12,832 nt of DNA from Dehalococcoidia bacterium UBA2160 (GTDB taxonomy: Bacteria > Chloroflexota > Dehalococcoidia > Lucifugimonadales > UBA1123): contig DCWO01000045.1 of assembly GCA_002328865.1 (NCBI GenBank), positions 1 to 12,832 on the forward strand, in the 5' to 3' direction. Below the pieces are notes generated by a model. That model was not told where the DNA came from, did no database searches, and was given only the letters and a program-made list of their open reading frames with translations. The translations under genes were made by a program, and so were the position numbers. This document shows, piece after piece, positions 6,994 through 12,832 of the stretch (position 1 is the first letter of the stretch; each line of letters begins with the position of its first letter).

Positions 6994-7468
6994 AGTGGCT
7001 TATGTTGGAACCTTCGATCCCGTGCACAACGGTCACGCGGACATCGCAACGAGGGCGGCGGCAGCCTTCGACGAGGTCATCGTCGGGGTGTACAAAACCC
7101 CGCCGACCAAGGCCCTCATGTTCGACACCGACGAGCGCGTCGAGCTATTCGCGGAGTCGGTTCGGGACGTGCCGAACATACGCGTGGTGCCATTTACGGG
7201 TTTGGCGCCGGATTTCGCGCGCGAGATGGGCGCCAAATTCATTCTCAGGGGACTTCGTGCGGGTTTCGACTTCGAGTTGGAGTTTGAGATGGCGCTTATG
7301 TGGAAGCACATCGCGCCGGACATCGACGTTATATGCATACTGAGTTCGCTCGAATTCCAATTCGTATACTCCAGCAGGATCAAGGAAGTGGTCGCATTGG
7401 GCTCGGACGTGTCAGCCCTGGTTCCGGCCCATGTCAACCGAGCGCTGTTGGCAAAACTGGTGAAATGA
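6986..7468 (+). CDS. coaD: Phosphopantetheine adenylyltransferase
   Basis: A 160-residue protein of the usual CoaD length. It transfers AMP from ATP to 4'-phosphopantetheine to make dephospho-CoA, the fourth step of coenzyme A synthesis, in the cytosol. The nucleotidyltransferase signature 'GTFDPVHNGH' (8–17) holds the HxGH motif at H14–H17. 'RGLRAGFDFELEFEMA' (88–103) is the conserved CoaD block with R88 and R91. 'YSSRIKEVVALGSDVSALVP' near the C-terminus matches the usual ISSSxVKE region. One difference is 'WK' (106–107), where many CoaD proteins have 'NR' or 'NK'. The ATG follows GGAG by 6 nt and lies inside the end of rsmD. The TGA stop overlaps an ATG (7465) of an 11-codon frame that is probably not a gene. 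Confidence 0.95.
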   Translation: MPKVAYVGTFDPVHNGHADIATRAAAAFDEVIVGVYKTPPTKALMFDTDERVELFAESVRDVPNIRVVPFTGLAPDFAREMGAKFILRGLRAGFDFELEFEMALMWKHIAPDIDVICILSSLEFQFVYSSRIKEVVALGSDVSALVPAHVNRALLAKLVK

Positions 7469-7536
7469 CCGACGCTCACAACAAACTAAGCTCAAATTAA
7501 CGATGGACAGCGACACAAACCAGAGGAGGAAATAGA

Positions 7537-8118
7537 GTGGATTTCGAACAAGCAATCCAGGAATTGCAGCAGCTCCACGGCAGCAGCACTCGCGTCCCAG
7601 GCTTCAGGAAGAAGACCATGGTCGACGGCGACAAGCTTGCCGAACTCGTGGACGCCCTCAAATCGGCGCTGCCCCACGAGATGATGGAAGCCCAAGAGGT
7701 CTTGCGGCAGAAAGACTCCATCCTCAACCAGGCATACCTGGAGTCGCAGCGGCTCAAAAGTGACGCCGAAGACGGCGTCAGCGCTCAGATGCAGGCCGCC
7801 CAGCAAGAGCATGAGTTCAAGGTCGACGAGTCCGAGATCGTCAGGGCCGCCGAGGTCAGGGCGCAGGAGATCAGAGACGAAGCCATGGCCGAGGCGCAGG
7901 ACATCGTTCAGGATGCGCAAAAACGAGCCTACAGGACGATCTCCGACTCCGAGGACATCGCTTCAAGTCGACGAGACGGAGCCGACCAGTACGCCCGCGA
8001 AGTGCTCTTCAGCATTGAAGAGCAGCTCTCCGAAATTCTGGGCCAGATCCGCAGGGGGATCGACTCGCTGCCGAAAGACGCGGAGTTCCATTCGCCGGAG
8101 CTTGCCATCTCGGCATAA
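7537..8118 (+). CDS. Coiled-coil protein resembling DivIVA or ATP synthase B/E-type stalk subunits
   Basis: A 193-residue, highly charged, helical protein. Residues 30–135 show repeated A/E/Q/R/K-rich heptad-like patterns ('AAEVRAQEIRDEAMAEAQDIVQDAQKRA', in two parts around 104–131), typical of a long coiled coil. There is no membrane segment or signal peptide. The GTG start is well set by the GAGGAGGA block 6 nt upstream (7523–7530). It follows coaD by 68 bp on the same strand and ends just before a strong terminator, so it is likely the last gene of the rsmD–coaD transcript. Proteins of this look are often labelled ATPase subunit or DivIVA-like by similarity of coiled coils alone, so I give no function. 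A scaffold role in cell division or envelope synthesis is a guess. Confidence 0.75.
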   Translation: MDFEQAIQELQQLHGSSTRVPGFRKKTMVDGDKLAELVDALKSALPHEMMEAQEVLRQKDSILNQAYLESQRLKSDAEDGVSAQMQAAQQEHEFKVDESEIVRAAEVRAQEIRDEAMAEAQDIVQDAQKRAYRTISDSEDIASSRRDGADQYAREVLFSIEEQLSEILGQIRRGIDSLPKDAEFHSPELAISA

Positions 8119-8147
8119 CGTCTGACGGCGAGCAACCCACACGGCAA

Positions 8148-8188
8148 ACAACAAACGCCTCTCCGGTTCTCGGAGAGGCGTTTGTTGT
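8148..8188. terminator. Bidirectional intrinsic terminator, perfect 18-bp stem
   Basis: The left arm ACAACAAACGCCTCTCCG (8148–8165) is the exact reverse complement of the right arm (8171–8188), with a 5-nt GTTCT loop. The GC-rich core near the loop and the T/G-rich outer right arm, mirrored as A/C-rich on the left, suit termination from both directions. It lies between the convergent coiled-coil gene (ends 8118) and arsM (ends 8223). Confidence 0.88.
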
Positions 8189-8222
8189 ACTGTACGACGG
8201 CTAAGTTTGCCGAGATTTCCGG

Positions 8223-9002
8223 TTAGGAGGCGGGTTTGACCGCCTTGATGTTCATGCTGCGGATGCTTGAACGCCAACCTTCGTCTCCGCTTATCGGCGT
8301 CTCGGAGAGCACTTCGACTCCATCGAAGCCAGCGTCTCGCATCTTGCCCAGGTAGACCTCTCTCTTCTCGGCGCCGGCGAGGCAAGCGACCCAATTGGAG
8401 GTGTCTGCCGCCTGATCTTCTGGTATGTCGTCCACCAACACCATGTCGGACACCATGAGCCGTCCGCCGGGCTTCAGAATCCTGAACGCCTCACGGAACA
8501 CTGGGTCTTTGTCTGGGGCCAGGTTGATTACACAGTTGGAGATCAGGATGTCGGCTGTGTTCTCGTCCAGCGGCGTGTCTTCCATGTCCGAGAGATGGAA
8601 TTCGGTGTTGGAGAGCTTCAGCCGGCGAGCGTTGGCTCGCGCCAGGTTGACCATGTCCTCGGTCATGTCGATGCCGATCACGCGGCCGGAAGGCCCCACC
8701 GCCTTCGCGGACAGGAAGCAGTCGATGCCGCCGCCGCTGCCAAAGTCGACCACTGTCTCTCCGGGCTGCATCGAGGCGAGCGCTGTGGGGTTTCCGCAAC
8801 CCGCGGACGCCGCAAGCGCCTCGGCGGGCAGGTCCTGCGTCTCGGCCGACGAGTAGAGGGTCAACGCCTCTTCGCTGCTGGCGGTGGAGCAACAATCCGT
8901 GCCGCAACAGTCGTCGCCAGATGCTTCGCTAGCAGTGCGCGCCAGGCTGCCATAGCGTTCTTTGACGACTCCTTTGATCTGATCGCTGTCCAGTTGTGTC
9001 AT
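8223..9002 (-). CDS. arsM: Arsenite S-adenosylmethionine methyltransferase
   Basis: A 259-residue cytosolic enzyme that transfers methyl groups from SAM to trivalent arsenic, giving methylated and finally volatile arsines. The SAM-binding motif is 'VVDFGSGGGIDCFL' (84–97). The family's three substrate cysteines are present: C69 in 'GCGNP', C157 in 'ISNCVINL' and C207 in 'VACLAGA', matching C72, C174 and C224 of the algal enzyme. 'RILKPGGRLMVSDMV' (174–188) is also typical. An extra N-terminal cluster, C32-C33 and C37-C38, may help bind As(III) or thiols. The ATG has AGGAGG 8 nt upstream. It is the second gene after padR, with a 57-bp gap and no terminator between them, and it ends at the bidirectional terminator. 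The call is strong. Confidence 0.95.
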   Translation of the reverse strand: MTQLDSDQIKGVVKERYGSLARTASEASGDDCCGTDCCSTASSEEALTLYSSAETQDLPAEALAASAGCGNPTALASMQPGETVVDFGSGGGIDCFLSAKAVGPSGRVIGIDMTEDMVNLARANARRLKLSNTEFHLSDMEDTPLDENTADILISNCVINLAPDKDPVFREAFRILKPGGRLMVSDMVLVDDIPEDQAADTSNWVACLAGAEKREVYLGKMRDAGFDGVEVLSETPISGDEGWRSSIRSMNIKAVKPAS

Positions 9003-9059
9003 CCGTTATGCCTCCTAAAATTGTCTACTTCCGATACAGATTGGCGTCGCTTTCCATCA

Positions 9060-9503
9060 CTATTCAGAGCATCGCCGTTCGTCCACGAATTCAACCGCGA
9101 CGGCGTTCGGAGGGCAGCAGAGCGACGCCTGCGGCATGCCCGTCGCCTCGTGCACCGATCTCGCCAGATACGGCAGCACATCGGCCCAGACACCGGCCGC
9201 GGTCTCATGTGCCTCCCTGCCTTTCTCCGTGAGATGACAGATCTTTCTGATCCGGCCGTTAGATACTTCCTCGGTGCAATCGATGTACCCTTCGGTCATC
9301 AGATCCTTGATGGCCGGGTAGATCATCCCGGGAGTTGGCCTCGACCAGCCCTCGCAACAGCCTTGGATGGTGTTTGCGATCTCGTAGCCGTGCATGGGGC
9401 GTTTGGACAATGCGTCCAACAAAAAGTATCGGGATACGCTTTTCTTGACGAGCATCTCCCAGTATTCGCTGTCCCGAAGGTCTGGTGCAGTCTGTAGCGC
9501 CAT
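9060..9503 (-). CDS. PadR family transcriptional regulator, cysteine-rich, likely metalloid-responsive
   Basis: A 147-residue winged-helix regulator. The PadR core is 'SRYFLLDALSKRPMHGYEI' (24–42) followed by 'RPTPGMIYPAIKDLMTEGYI' (55–74) and the wing with 'LTEKGREAHE' (91–100). It has seven cysteines, with two adjacent pairs: C49-C50 in the first winged-helix region and C129-C130 near the C-terminus, plus C76, C89 and C145. PadR proteins usually have few, so metal or arsenite binding is an attractive reading but is inferred. The ATG follows AGGAG by 8 nt. It is the first gene of an operon with arsM, which makes repression of its own operon, lifted by As(III), the simplest model. The repeat-rich promoter region at 9501–9563 is the likely operator. 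The PadR family call is firm. Confidence 0.88.
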   Translation of the reverse strand: MALQTAPDLRDSEYWEMLVKKSVSRYFLLDALSKRPMHGYEIANTIQGCCEGWSRPTPGMIYPAIKDLMTEGYIDCTEEVSNGRIRKICHLTEKGREAHETAAGVWADVLPYLARSVHEATGMPQASLCCPPNAVAVEFVDERRCSE

Positions 9504-9553
9504 ATATTGCGCTCCTATATATTGGTTGCGTATACATTAGCAGGGTATATATG
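9501..9553 (-). promoter_or_regulatory. Candidate PadR operator: repeated TATATA boxes
   Basis: ATATATTG occurs at 9502–9509 and 9517–9524 on the plus strand, 15 bp apart. A third box, GTATATATGG, lies at 9545–9554, and TATAC at 9531–9535. CATATAT at 9501–9507 faces its reverse complement ATATATG near 9547–9553, so the set forms an inverted arrangement across the promoter. Such AT boxes occur nowhere else in this GC-rich window in this density. Binding by the adjacent PadR is inferred. Confidence 0.5.
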
Positions 9554-9563
9554 GCTGGGTCAA
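9534..9563 (-). promoter_or_regulatory. Promoter of the padR–arsM operon
   Basis: On the minus strand TTGACC (9563–9558, 5 of 6) is followed after 18 bp by TAATGT (9539–9534, 3 of 6). One TATATA operator box lies in the spacer and two more lie downstream, so a bound repressor would block polymerase. The leader to the ATG at 9503 would be about 25 nt. Confidence 0.5.
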
Positions 9564-9665
9564 GCCACTGGGTTCATTCCGCCACACCTCGCCCTCAATG
9601 CCGGATTCTGTTTCGCCCACCCTTTACGTATCCCCGATTTCTGCGACGATCATCTGTGACCGACC

Positions 9666-11102
9666 CTAAAGGCTCATGCCTCTATAGAGCTGCTGACCTT
9701 CTCTGAACAGGTCGACGACCTCCTGGCGTTGGGAATCGGAGTAGAATCTCCCTTTCACGTTCACCCATTCCAGAGATCGCTCTATGGCTTGGTCGAATGC
9801 AGCGCCGGCAGCGCGTTTGTGCGGGCCGTCCCTCCCGACCGCCACGTATGCCGGGCTTGTGTGGGCGAAGACCGGTTGCGCGAAGCTGTCGCGTGCGTCG
9901 CTGGAGAGCCTTGCCGCGATCCATCCGTCGGAATCGGCCTCCGTCTCAATCGTGAATTCGCCCGACTTCGAGCCATCAGCGAACACCCTCGATCCGATCG
10001 CCTGGCCGTTTGCCATCACCTCCACGGTGTGCACCGGGTAGTGCGAGTCCCATCGAACATCGACCGTGAGCCTGCCGTCTCCGGACGCGTCTACCACCGA
10101 CCCTGGCGCCTCTCCGTTCACTGACAGGAACACGGCGGGTCCGTTCGTGATGAACGTCCGGCCGGCCTGCAGCGCACCGAGCCAGTCAGCATAGTCGAAC
10201 GCGGCGCCGGTGCTCGCGTACACGCGGTTAGCCGAGCTGATGAACCAGTCCGACCCCGTCGACGCGGGAAGCCTGAAACCCGCGTTCAGCATGCGATAGT
10301 AGATGTCGTACTCGGCGTCGTTCCAGCCGGGGTCGAAAAGGTTGAACGCGTCCAGTTTGCCCAGGGCCGCGGCCACCGGCGCTTCCATGCCCTGTCCGTT
10401 ATGGCACCAGATGACGATGCCGCCCTGTCGGTGCGCATCGTCGCAGGCGTAGGAGAGCGGCGGATAGTCAGGATCGTACGAGTCGACCAGCACGCCCCGG
10501 CTGAGCGGGTCCACAACGTTTCTGAGATTCAGCAGCATTATGTGCCCGTATCCGGGCGACCACGGCTGGGAGTTGTGCCTAGACTCCTCGCCACTTTGGA
10601 CGTAGTGGTGGGCCGATGAGAATTCCGTCAGGAATCCAGGGGCGTATCTGTTCGTGGCGTAGTCCAATTCTCGGCGCTTCAGGATGCTCACGGCGGTCAT
10701 TCGCAAGTCTTCCACTCTGGGATCAAGTGCGAGCCTGTCGTCGGGTCGGGTCTCCTTCTCGTCATAGTGGATATGGGTGTTCCCTGGGTGCCACCCAATC
10801 GCTCCCAAGACAGCCCAGCGCCGCAGAGCGATCTCCACCGTTTTCACGCCTCGTGACGGCATCTGCACCGGAACCGTCGCCGGCTCGTATTCGGTGCCGC
10901 GCTCGACGGTGATCTGCACGGGCCCTTTACCAAGCTCCACCTCGAACGATCCGTCGGAGTAGAAGAAGGGCGCGCCGGGCCCCACCTTAAGAATGGCGTC
11001 GGTCGGGTGGGCGAACATTCCGTTTGGAGCCAACACCCGCACCCTGGACTCCACTCGCTGTCCGGTCTCCGCGTCTACGACGACTCCGATCAACTTTGAC
11101 AT
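9666..11102 (-). CDS. CehA/McbA-like PHP-type metallohydrolase
   Basis: A 478-residue protein with an N-terminal beta-rich domain of the transthyretin/carboxypeptidase-regulatory type (about 1–95, beginning 'IGVVVDAETGQRVESRVRV'). A PHP-like metal-dependent hydrolase domain follows. Candidate metal ligands are H110 and H112 ('GNTHIHYD'), E173, H187 ('GYGHIML'), H234 ('WCHNGQG') and D285 ('GSDWF'). A C-terminal beta region covers about 320–425. No signal peptide is seen. CehA and McbA hydrolyse the carbamate carbaryl, but most family members have unknown substrates, so I name only the family. The ATG follows a GAGAGG site by 6 nt. It stands alone on its strand, 162 bp from the padR promoter region, with no clear terminator after it. 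It may act on an ester, amide or phosphoester in the same catabolic setting as the enolases. Confidence 0.82.
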   Translation of the reverse strand: MSKLIGVVVDAETGQRVESRVRVLAPNGMFAHPTDAILKVGPGAPFFYSDGSFEVELGKGPVQITVERGTEYEPATVPVQMPSRGVKTVEIALRRWAVLGAIGWHPGNTHIHYDEKETRPDDRLALDPRVEDLRMTAVSILKRRELDYATNRYAPGFLTEFSSAHHYVQSGEESRHNSQPWSPGYGHIMLLNLRNVVDPLSRGVLVDSYDPDYPPLSYACDDAHRQGGIVIWCHNGQGMEAPVAAALGKLDAFNLFDPGWNDAEYDIYYRMLNAGFRLPASTGSDWFISSANRVYASTGAAFDYADWLGALQAGRTFITNGPAVFLSVNGEAPGSVVDASGDGRLTVDVRWDSHYPVHTVEVMANGQAIGSRVFADGSKSGEFTIETEADSDGWIAARLSSDARDSFAQPVFAHTSPAYVAVGRDGPHKRAAGAAFDQAIERSLEWVNVKGRFYSDSQRQEVVDLFREGQQLYRGMSL

Positions 11103-11467
11103 GGCAAGCCTCTCTCAAAACCATCGAACTCGACGTCGATGTTGTGTTTGCGCCTATGCAGCGTCTAAACCAACGCCCTCTGGCGTCTTCGGGACCCGGC
11201 GCCTCGCGCCGCTATGCGTGTCGTAGGCGGCACAGTTCGCATGCTTCCCCGTGGCGTGCACATTGGTGACATTGGTGCTGGCGCCTACTCACTTACCGTG
11301 GCGGCGCGGGTTTGTCAGCCAAAGCCCTGTAATAACTTAAGTCTATGAAAACAAATCGTTAACAGATCTCCCGACCAGGCAACTGCGAAGGAGATGTGAC
11401 GTGCCCTGTGGAAGCGGCTCGAAACTCGGGATGAGCCGTCATCCTCAGGGAGGGGAGGAGCGTCATA
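11103..11467. other. Intergenic region between the PHP hydrolase and the sigma factor gene
   Basis: About 365 bp lie between these divergent genes. Frames over the region are short or run into the sigma factor in another phase, so no gene is called. The segment 11311–11365 is AT-rich and is the best place for the sigma gene promoter. GTTTGT (from 11310) followed after 13 bp by GTAATA loosely resembles the GTTT/GGGTAT layout recognised by SigB-type factors. That would imply autoregulation, but the match is weak. CATTGGTG is repeated twice close together near 11262–11277. Confidence 0.4.
11414..11460 (+). other. Leader hairpins before the sigma factor start
   Basis: CGGCTC (11415–11420) pairs with GAGCCG (11433–11438), extended by G-T wobbles. 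Next, TCCTC (11442–11446) can pair with GAGGA (11455–11459), which is the core of the ribosome binding site. If this second stem forms, it would hide the site, which could control translation. The stem is only 5 bp, so this is tentative and no known riboswitch class is recognised. Confidence 0.3.
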
Positions 11468-12289
11468 ATGGCGATGTCAACAGCAAAAGAAACACTCCGA
11501 CTGCTTGCAGTCTACAGGGAGACTGGCGACGACTCTGCGAAGGCAACGTTGGTTCGCAACTACGAGCCTCTGGTTCGCAGCCTCTGCCGGAAGTTCGCTT
11601 CTTCCAGGGAGCCGCAGGAAGATCTGTTCCAGGTTGGGATGATCGGCCTGCTCAACGCGGTCGAGAAATTCGACCCCGAGCGCGGCTGCAGCTTCTCATC
11701 TCTGGCTATCCCAGAGATCATGGGCGCCATTTTGAACTATCTTCGCGACCATGGCAACCTTCTAAAGATACCTCGCGGACTGCGGCGCAACAAGCTGGCC
11801 ATGGACAAGGCGTCCGAAGCCATGGCGTCCACTCTGGGTCGCTGGCCCACGACGGAGGAAGTCGCCGAAGCGTGCGACCTCACGACCCGGGAGATCAACG
11901 ACGCCGCGCGACTCAGTCGAATCGGCGACCCAAGATCGCTGGACGAGTCTTTCGAGTCCGATGAATCCGACGACGGCTCCTCGCTCTCCGATTACGTGGG
12001 ATACGAGGACGAGGGTTTCAACGTCTCGCTCGACCGTCTGACCCTCGCCACAGCGTTGGACACACTGCCAGAGCGAGAAAAGACGATCTTGAGGTTGCGC
12101 TACTACAGCTCGTTGTCGCAGCGACAAACGGCCGAGATCATCAGCATCTCTCAGATGCACGTTTCCAGGCTGGAACGGGCCGCGCTCAACACGCTTCGGC
12201 TCGTGCTTCAGCACAACCCGAACCGTGTGCCGCTCCCAGGGCAGGTCAACGCGACCGCAGCGAACAGGATGCTTTCAGCGGCCTCCTGA
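11468..12289 (+). CDS. SigB/SigF/SigG-type RNA polymerase sigma factor
   Basis: A 273-residue group 3 sigma-70 protein that directs RNA polymerase to alternative promoters. Region 2 covers about 28–97, with 'EDLFQVGMIGLLNAVEKFDPERG' (51–73) and 'FSSLAIPEIMGAILNYLRD' (76–94), typical of the SigB/SigF/SigG group rather than of housekeeping sigma factors. Region 3 is about 100–150. Region 4 has 'LPEREKTILRLRYY' (200–213) and the helix-turn-helix 'SQRQTAEIISISQMHVSRLE' (217–236). An acidic linker (158–183) joins regions 3 and 4. The ATG at 11468 has GGAGGAG 7 nt upstream; an ATG two codons later is too far from it. No anti-sigma or anti-anti-sigma gene adjoins it, unlike the classic rsbVW–sigB layout, so its control is not visible here. 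Stress response is the likeliest role. Confidence 0.92.
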   Translation: MAMSTAKETLRLLAVYRETGDDSAKATLVRNYEPLVRSLCRKFASSREPQEDLFQVGMIGLLNAVEKFDPERGCSFSSLAIPEIMGAILNYLRDHGNLLKIPRGLRRNKLAMDKASEAMASTLGRWPTTEEVAEACDLTTREINDAARLSRIGDPRSLDESFESDESDDGSSLSDYVGYEDEGFNVSLDRLTLATALDTLPEREKTILRLRYYSSLSQRQTAEIISISQMHVSRLERAALNTLRLVLQHNPNRVPLPGQVNATAANRMLSAAS

Positions 12290-12330
12290 CGGGATCGGAT
12301 TCGCCCCACATCTGGCGCTCTTTGTCACCC

Positions 12331-12359
12331 TTGACCGTGTGACCTGGCGCGTGTACGTT
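12331..12359 (+). promoter_or_regulatory. Sigma-70-like promoter of the second enolase-superfamily gene
   Basis: TTGACC (12331–12336, 5 of 6) is followed after exactly 17 bp by TACGTT (12354–12359, 3 of 6, keeping T1, A2 and T6). Transcription would begin near 12366, inside the left arm of the inverted repeat at 12362–12399. The leader to the ATG at 12413 would be about 47 nt. Confidence 0.55.
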
Positions 12360-12361
12360 AA

Positions 12362-12399
12362 CCCGAGCGGTCAGCGCGCCGCGCAAAATCACGCTCGGG
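12362..12399 (+). promoter_or_regulatory. Inverted repeat CCCGAGCG just downstream of the -10 box
   Basis: CCCGAGCG (12362–12369) and CGCTCGGG (12392–12399) are perfect 8-bp arms separated by 22 bp, with a GC-rich centre. The repeat begins 3 bp after the -10 box and ends 14 bp before the ATG. It could be a repressor operator over the transcription start or a leader hairpin next to the ribosome binding site. No T-run follows, so it is not a standard terminator. Confidence 0.45.
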
Positions 12400-12412
12400 G
12401 GCAGATGTCACG

Positions 12413-12832
12413 ATGAAGATCACCGATCTCAAAGTTTGGGTCACGAAACCCGAACCCACGGGCCGATCGTTCGTCTTTCTTCGGATCGACACCGACGAGG
12501 GCATATCCGGGATCGGCGAGGCGACATCTTCGGGCGGCGGCGGCAGCATCGTCGTCGGGAACATGGCCCGCTTCCTTCGTAACTCCACCGTCACCACCGA
12601 CTTCCGCCAATCGCTGATCGGCCAAAACCCCGAGAATATCGACCGTCTCTGGCACGAGCTGTACCGACGGTTCACGGGCGGCGGCGGCTCCGGCGGCTTC
12701 GTCACCACCTTGCTGAGCGGCATCGACATCGCTCTGTGGGACATCAAGGGCAAGGTCATGGGCCGGCCCATCCACCAGCTTTTCGCCGGATCCGTGTGGG
12801 ACGACATCCCGCTTTATACGCACGTCGCCCCG
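12413..12832 (+). CDS. Enolase-superfamily protein (mandelate racemase/galactonate dehydratase-like), 5' part, cut by window end
   Basis: The first 140 codons are visible, running off the right edge. They form the N-terminal capping domain: 'MKITDLKVWV' strand, 'VFLRIDTDEGISGIGEAT' (21–38), 'ENIDRLWHELYRRF' (74–87) and 'LLSGIDIALWDIKGKVMGRPIHQLFAG' split over 100–126. This block, with 'IDIALWDIKGK' before the barrel, is typical of the mandelate racemase/muconate lactonizing group and most like galactonate dehydratase-type members. The catalytic barrel residues lie outside the window, so neither substrate nor activity can be judged. It differs widely from the enolase gene at 3290–4426, so the two are distant paralogs and not a recent duplication. 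The glycine stretches 'SSGGGGS' and 'TGGGGSGG' (39–45 and 88–95) are probably flexible loops over the active site. Confidence 0.85.
   Translation, partial: MKITDLKVWVTKPEPTGRSFVFLRIDTDEGISGIGEATSSGGGGSIVVGNMARFLRNSTVTTDFRQSLIGQNPENIDRLWHELYRRFTGGGGSGGFVTTLLSGIDIALWDIKGKVMGRPIHQLFAGSVWDDIPLYTHVAP

Noticed and set aside
7465..7500. 11-codon frame starting in the coaD stop (ATGA overlap)
   Set aside because: It has no ribosome binding site of its own beyond coupling, and its composition is featureless. A chance overlap is as likely.
7503..7535. 10-codon frame ending 1 nt before the GTG of the coiled-coil gene
   Set aside because: Its last codons are simply the ribosome binding site of the next gene (AGG AGG), so the frame is probably incidental.
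8595..9497. 300-codon plus-strand frame opposite arsM and padR
   Set aside because: It lies across two well-supported genes and the gap between them, and has no recognisable domain.
11401..11964. 187-codon plus-strand frame with a GTG start overlapping the sigma factor gene
   Set aside because: It is the same DNA in another frame. The sigma factor frame has clear family motifs and a better ribosome binding site.
1..12832. CRISPR array, tRNA or rRNA genes, insertion sequence
   Set aside because: No regularly spaced repeats, no tRNA-like cloverleaf, no rRNA blocks and no transposase motifs were seen.

Overview
The window is GC-rich bacterial DNA with tightly packed genes on both strands. It looks like a Chloroflexota relative (Dehalococcoidia or SAR202 type). 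The grounds are the rsmD–coaD–coiled-coil-protein run, two enolase-superfamily genes of the mandelate racemase type close together (SAR202 genomes are known for many such paralogs), a CehA/McbA-type metallohydrolase, and PadR-controlled arsenite methylation. This placement is an inference from gene content; there is no rRNA or other direct marker.

Left part (1–3276, + strand): the 3' part of a LysR-type regulator, a strong sigma-70-like promoter (584–612), then a three-gene run. The first two genes encode the two halves of D-glutamate cyclase, a DUF1445 protein and a DUF4392 protein, which are fused in one polypeptide in mammals (DGLUCY). The third encodes a nucleotidyltransferase-fold protein of unknown substrate.

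Middle-left (3290–6124, - strand): an enolase-superfamily dehydratase/racemase read from a TTG start behind a perfect TATAAT box, and a major facilitator transporter with its own promoter. Both fit uptake and breakdown of organic acids, but no substrate can be named.

Middle (6125–8188, + strand): an AT-richer gap of roughly 300 bp, then rsmD (16S rRNA m2G966 methyltransferase) overlapping coaD (coenzyme A biosynthesis) by 8 bp, then a coiled-coil protein. The run ends at a perfect 18-bp stem terminator that also serves the convergent arsenic operon.

Middle-right (8223–9563, - strand): a padR–arsM operon. ArsM is an arsenite methyltransferase with all three family cysteines. The PadR regulator is unusually cysteine-rich, which suggests direct metalloid sensing. 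Its promoter region is full of repeated TATATA boxes that are good operator candidates.

Right part (9666–12832): a CehA/McbA-like PHP metallohydrolase (- strand), a 365-bp gap, an apparently orphan SigB/SigF/SigG-type sigma factor (+), and the first 140 codons of a second enolase-superfamily gene (+) with a good promoter and a long leader hairpin. The window edge cuts the LysR gene on the left and the enolase gene on the right.
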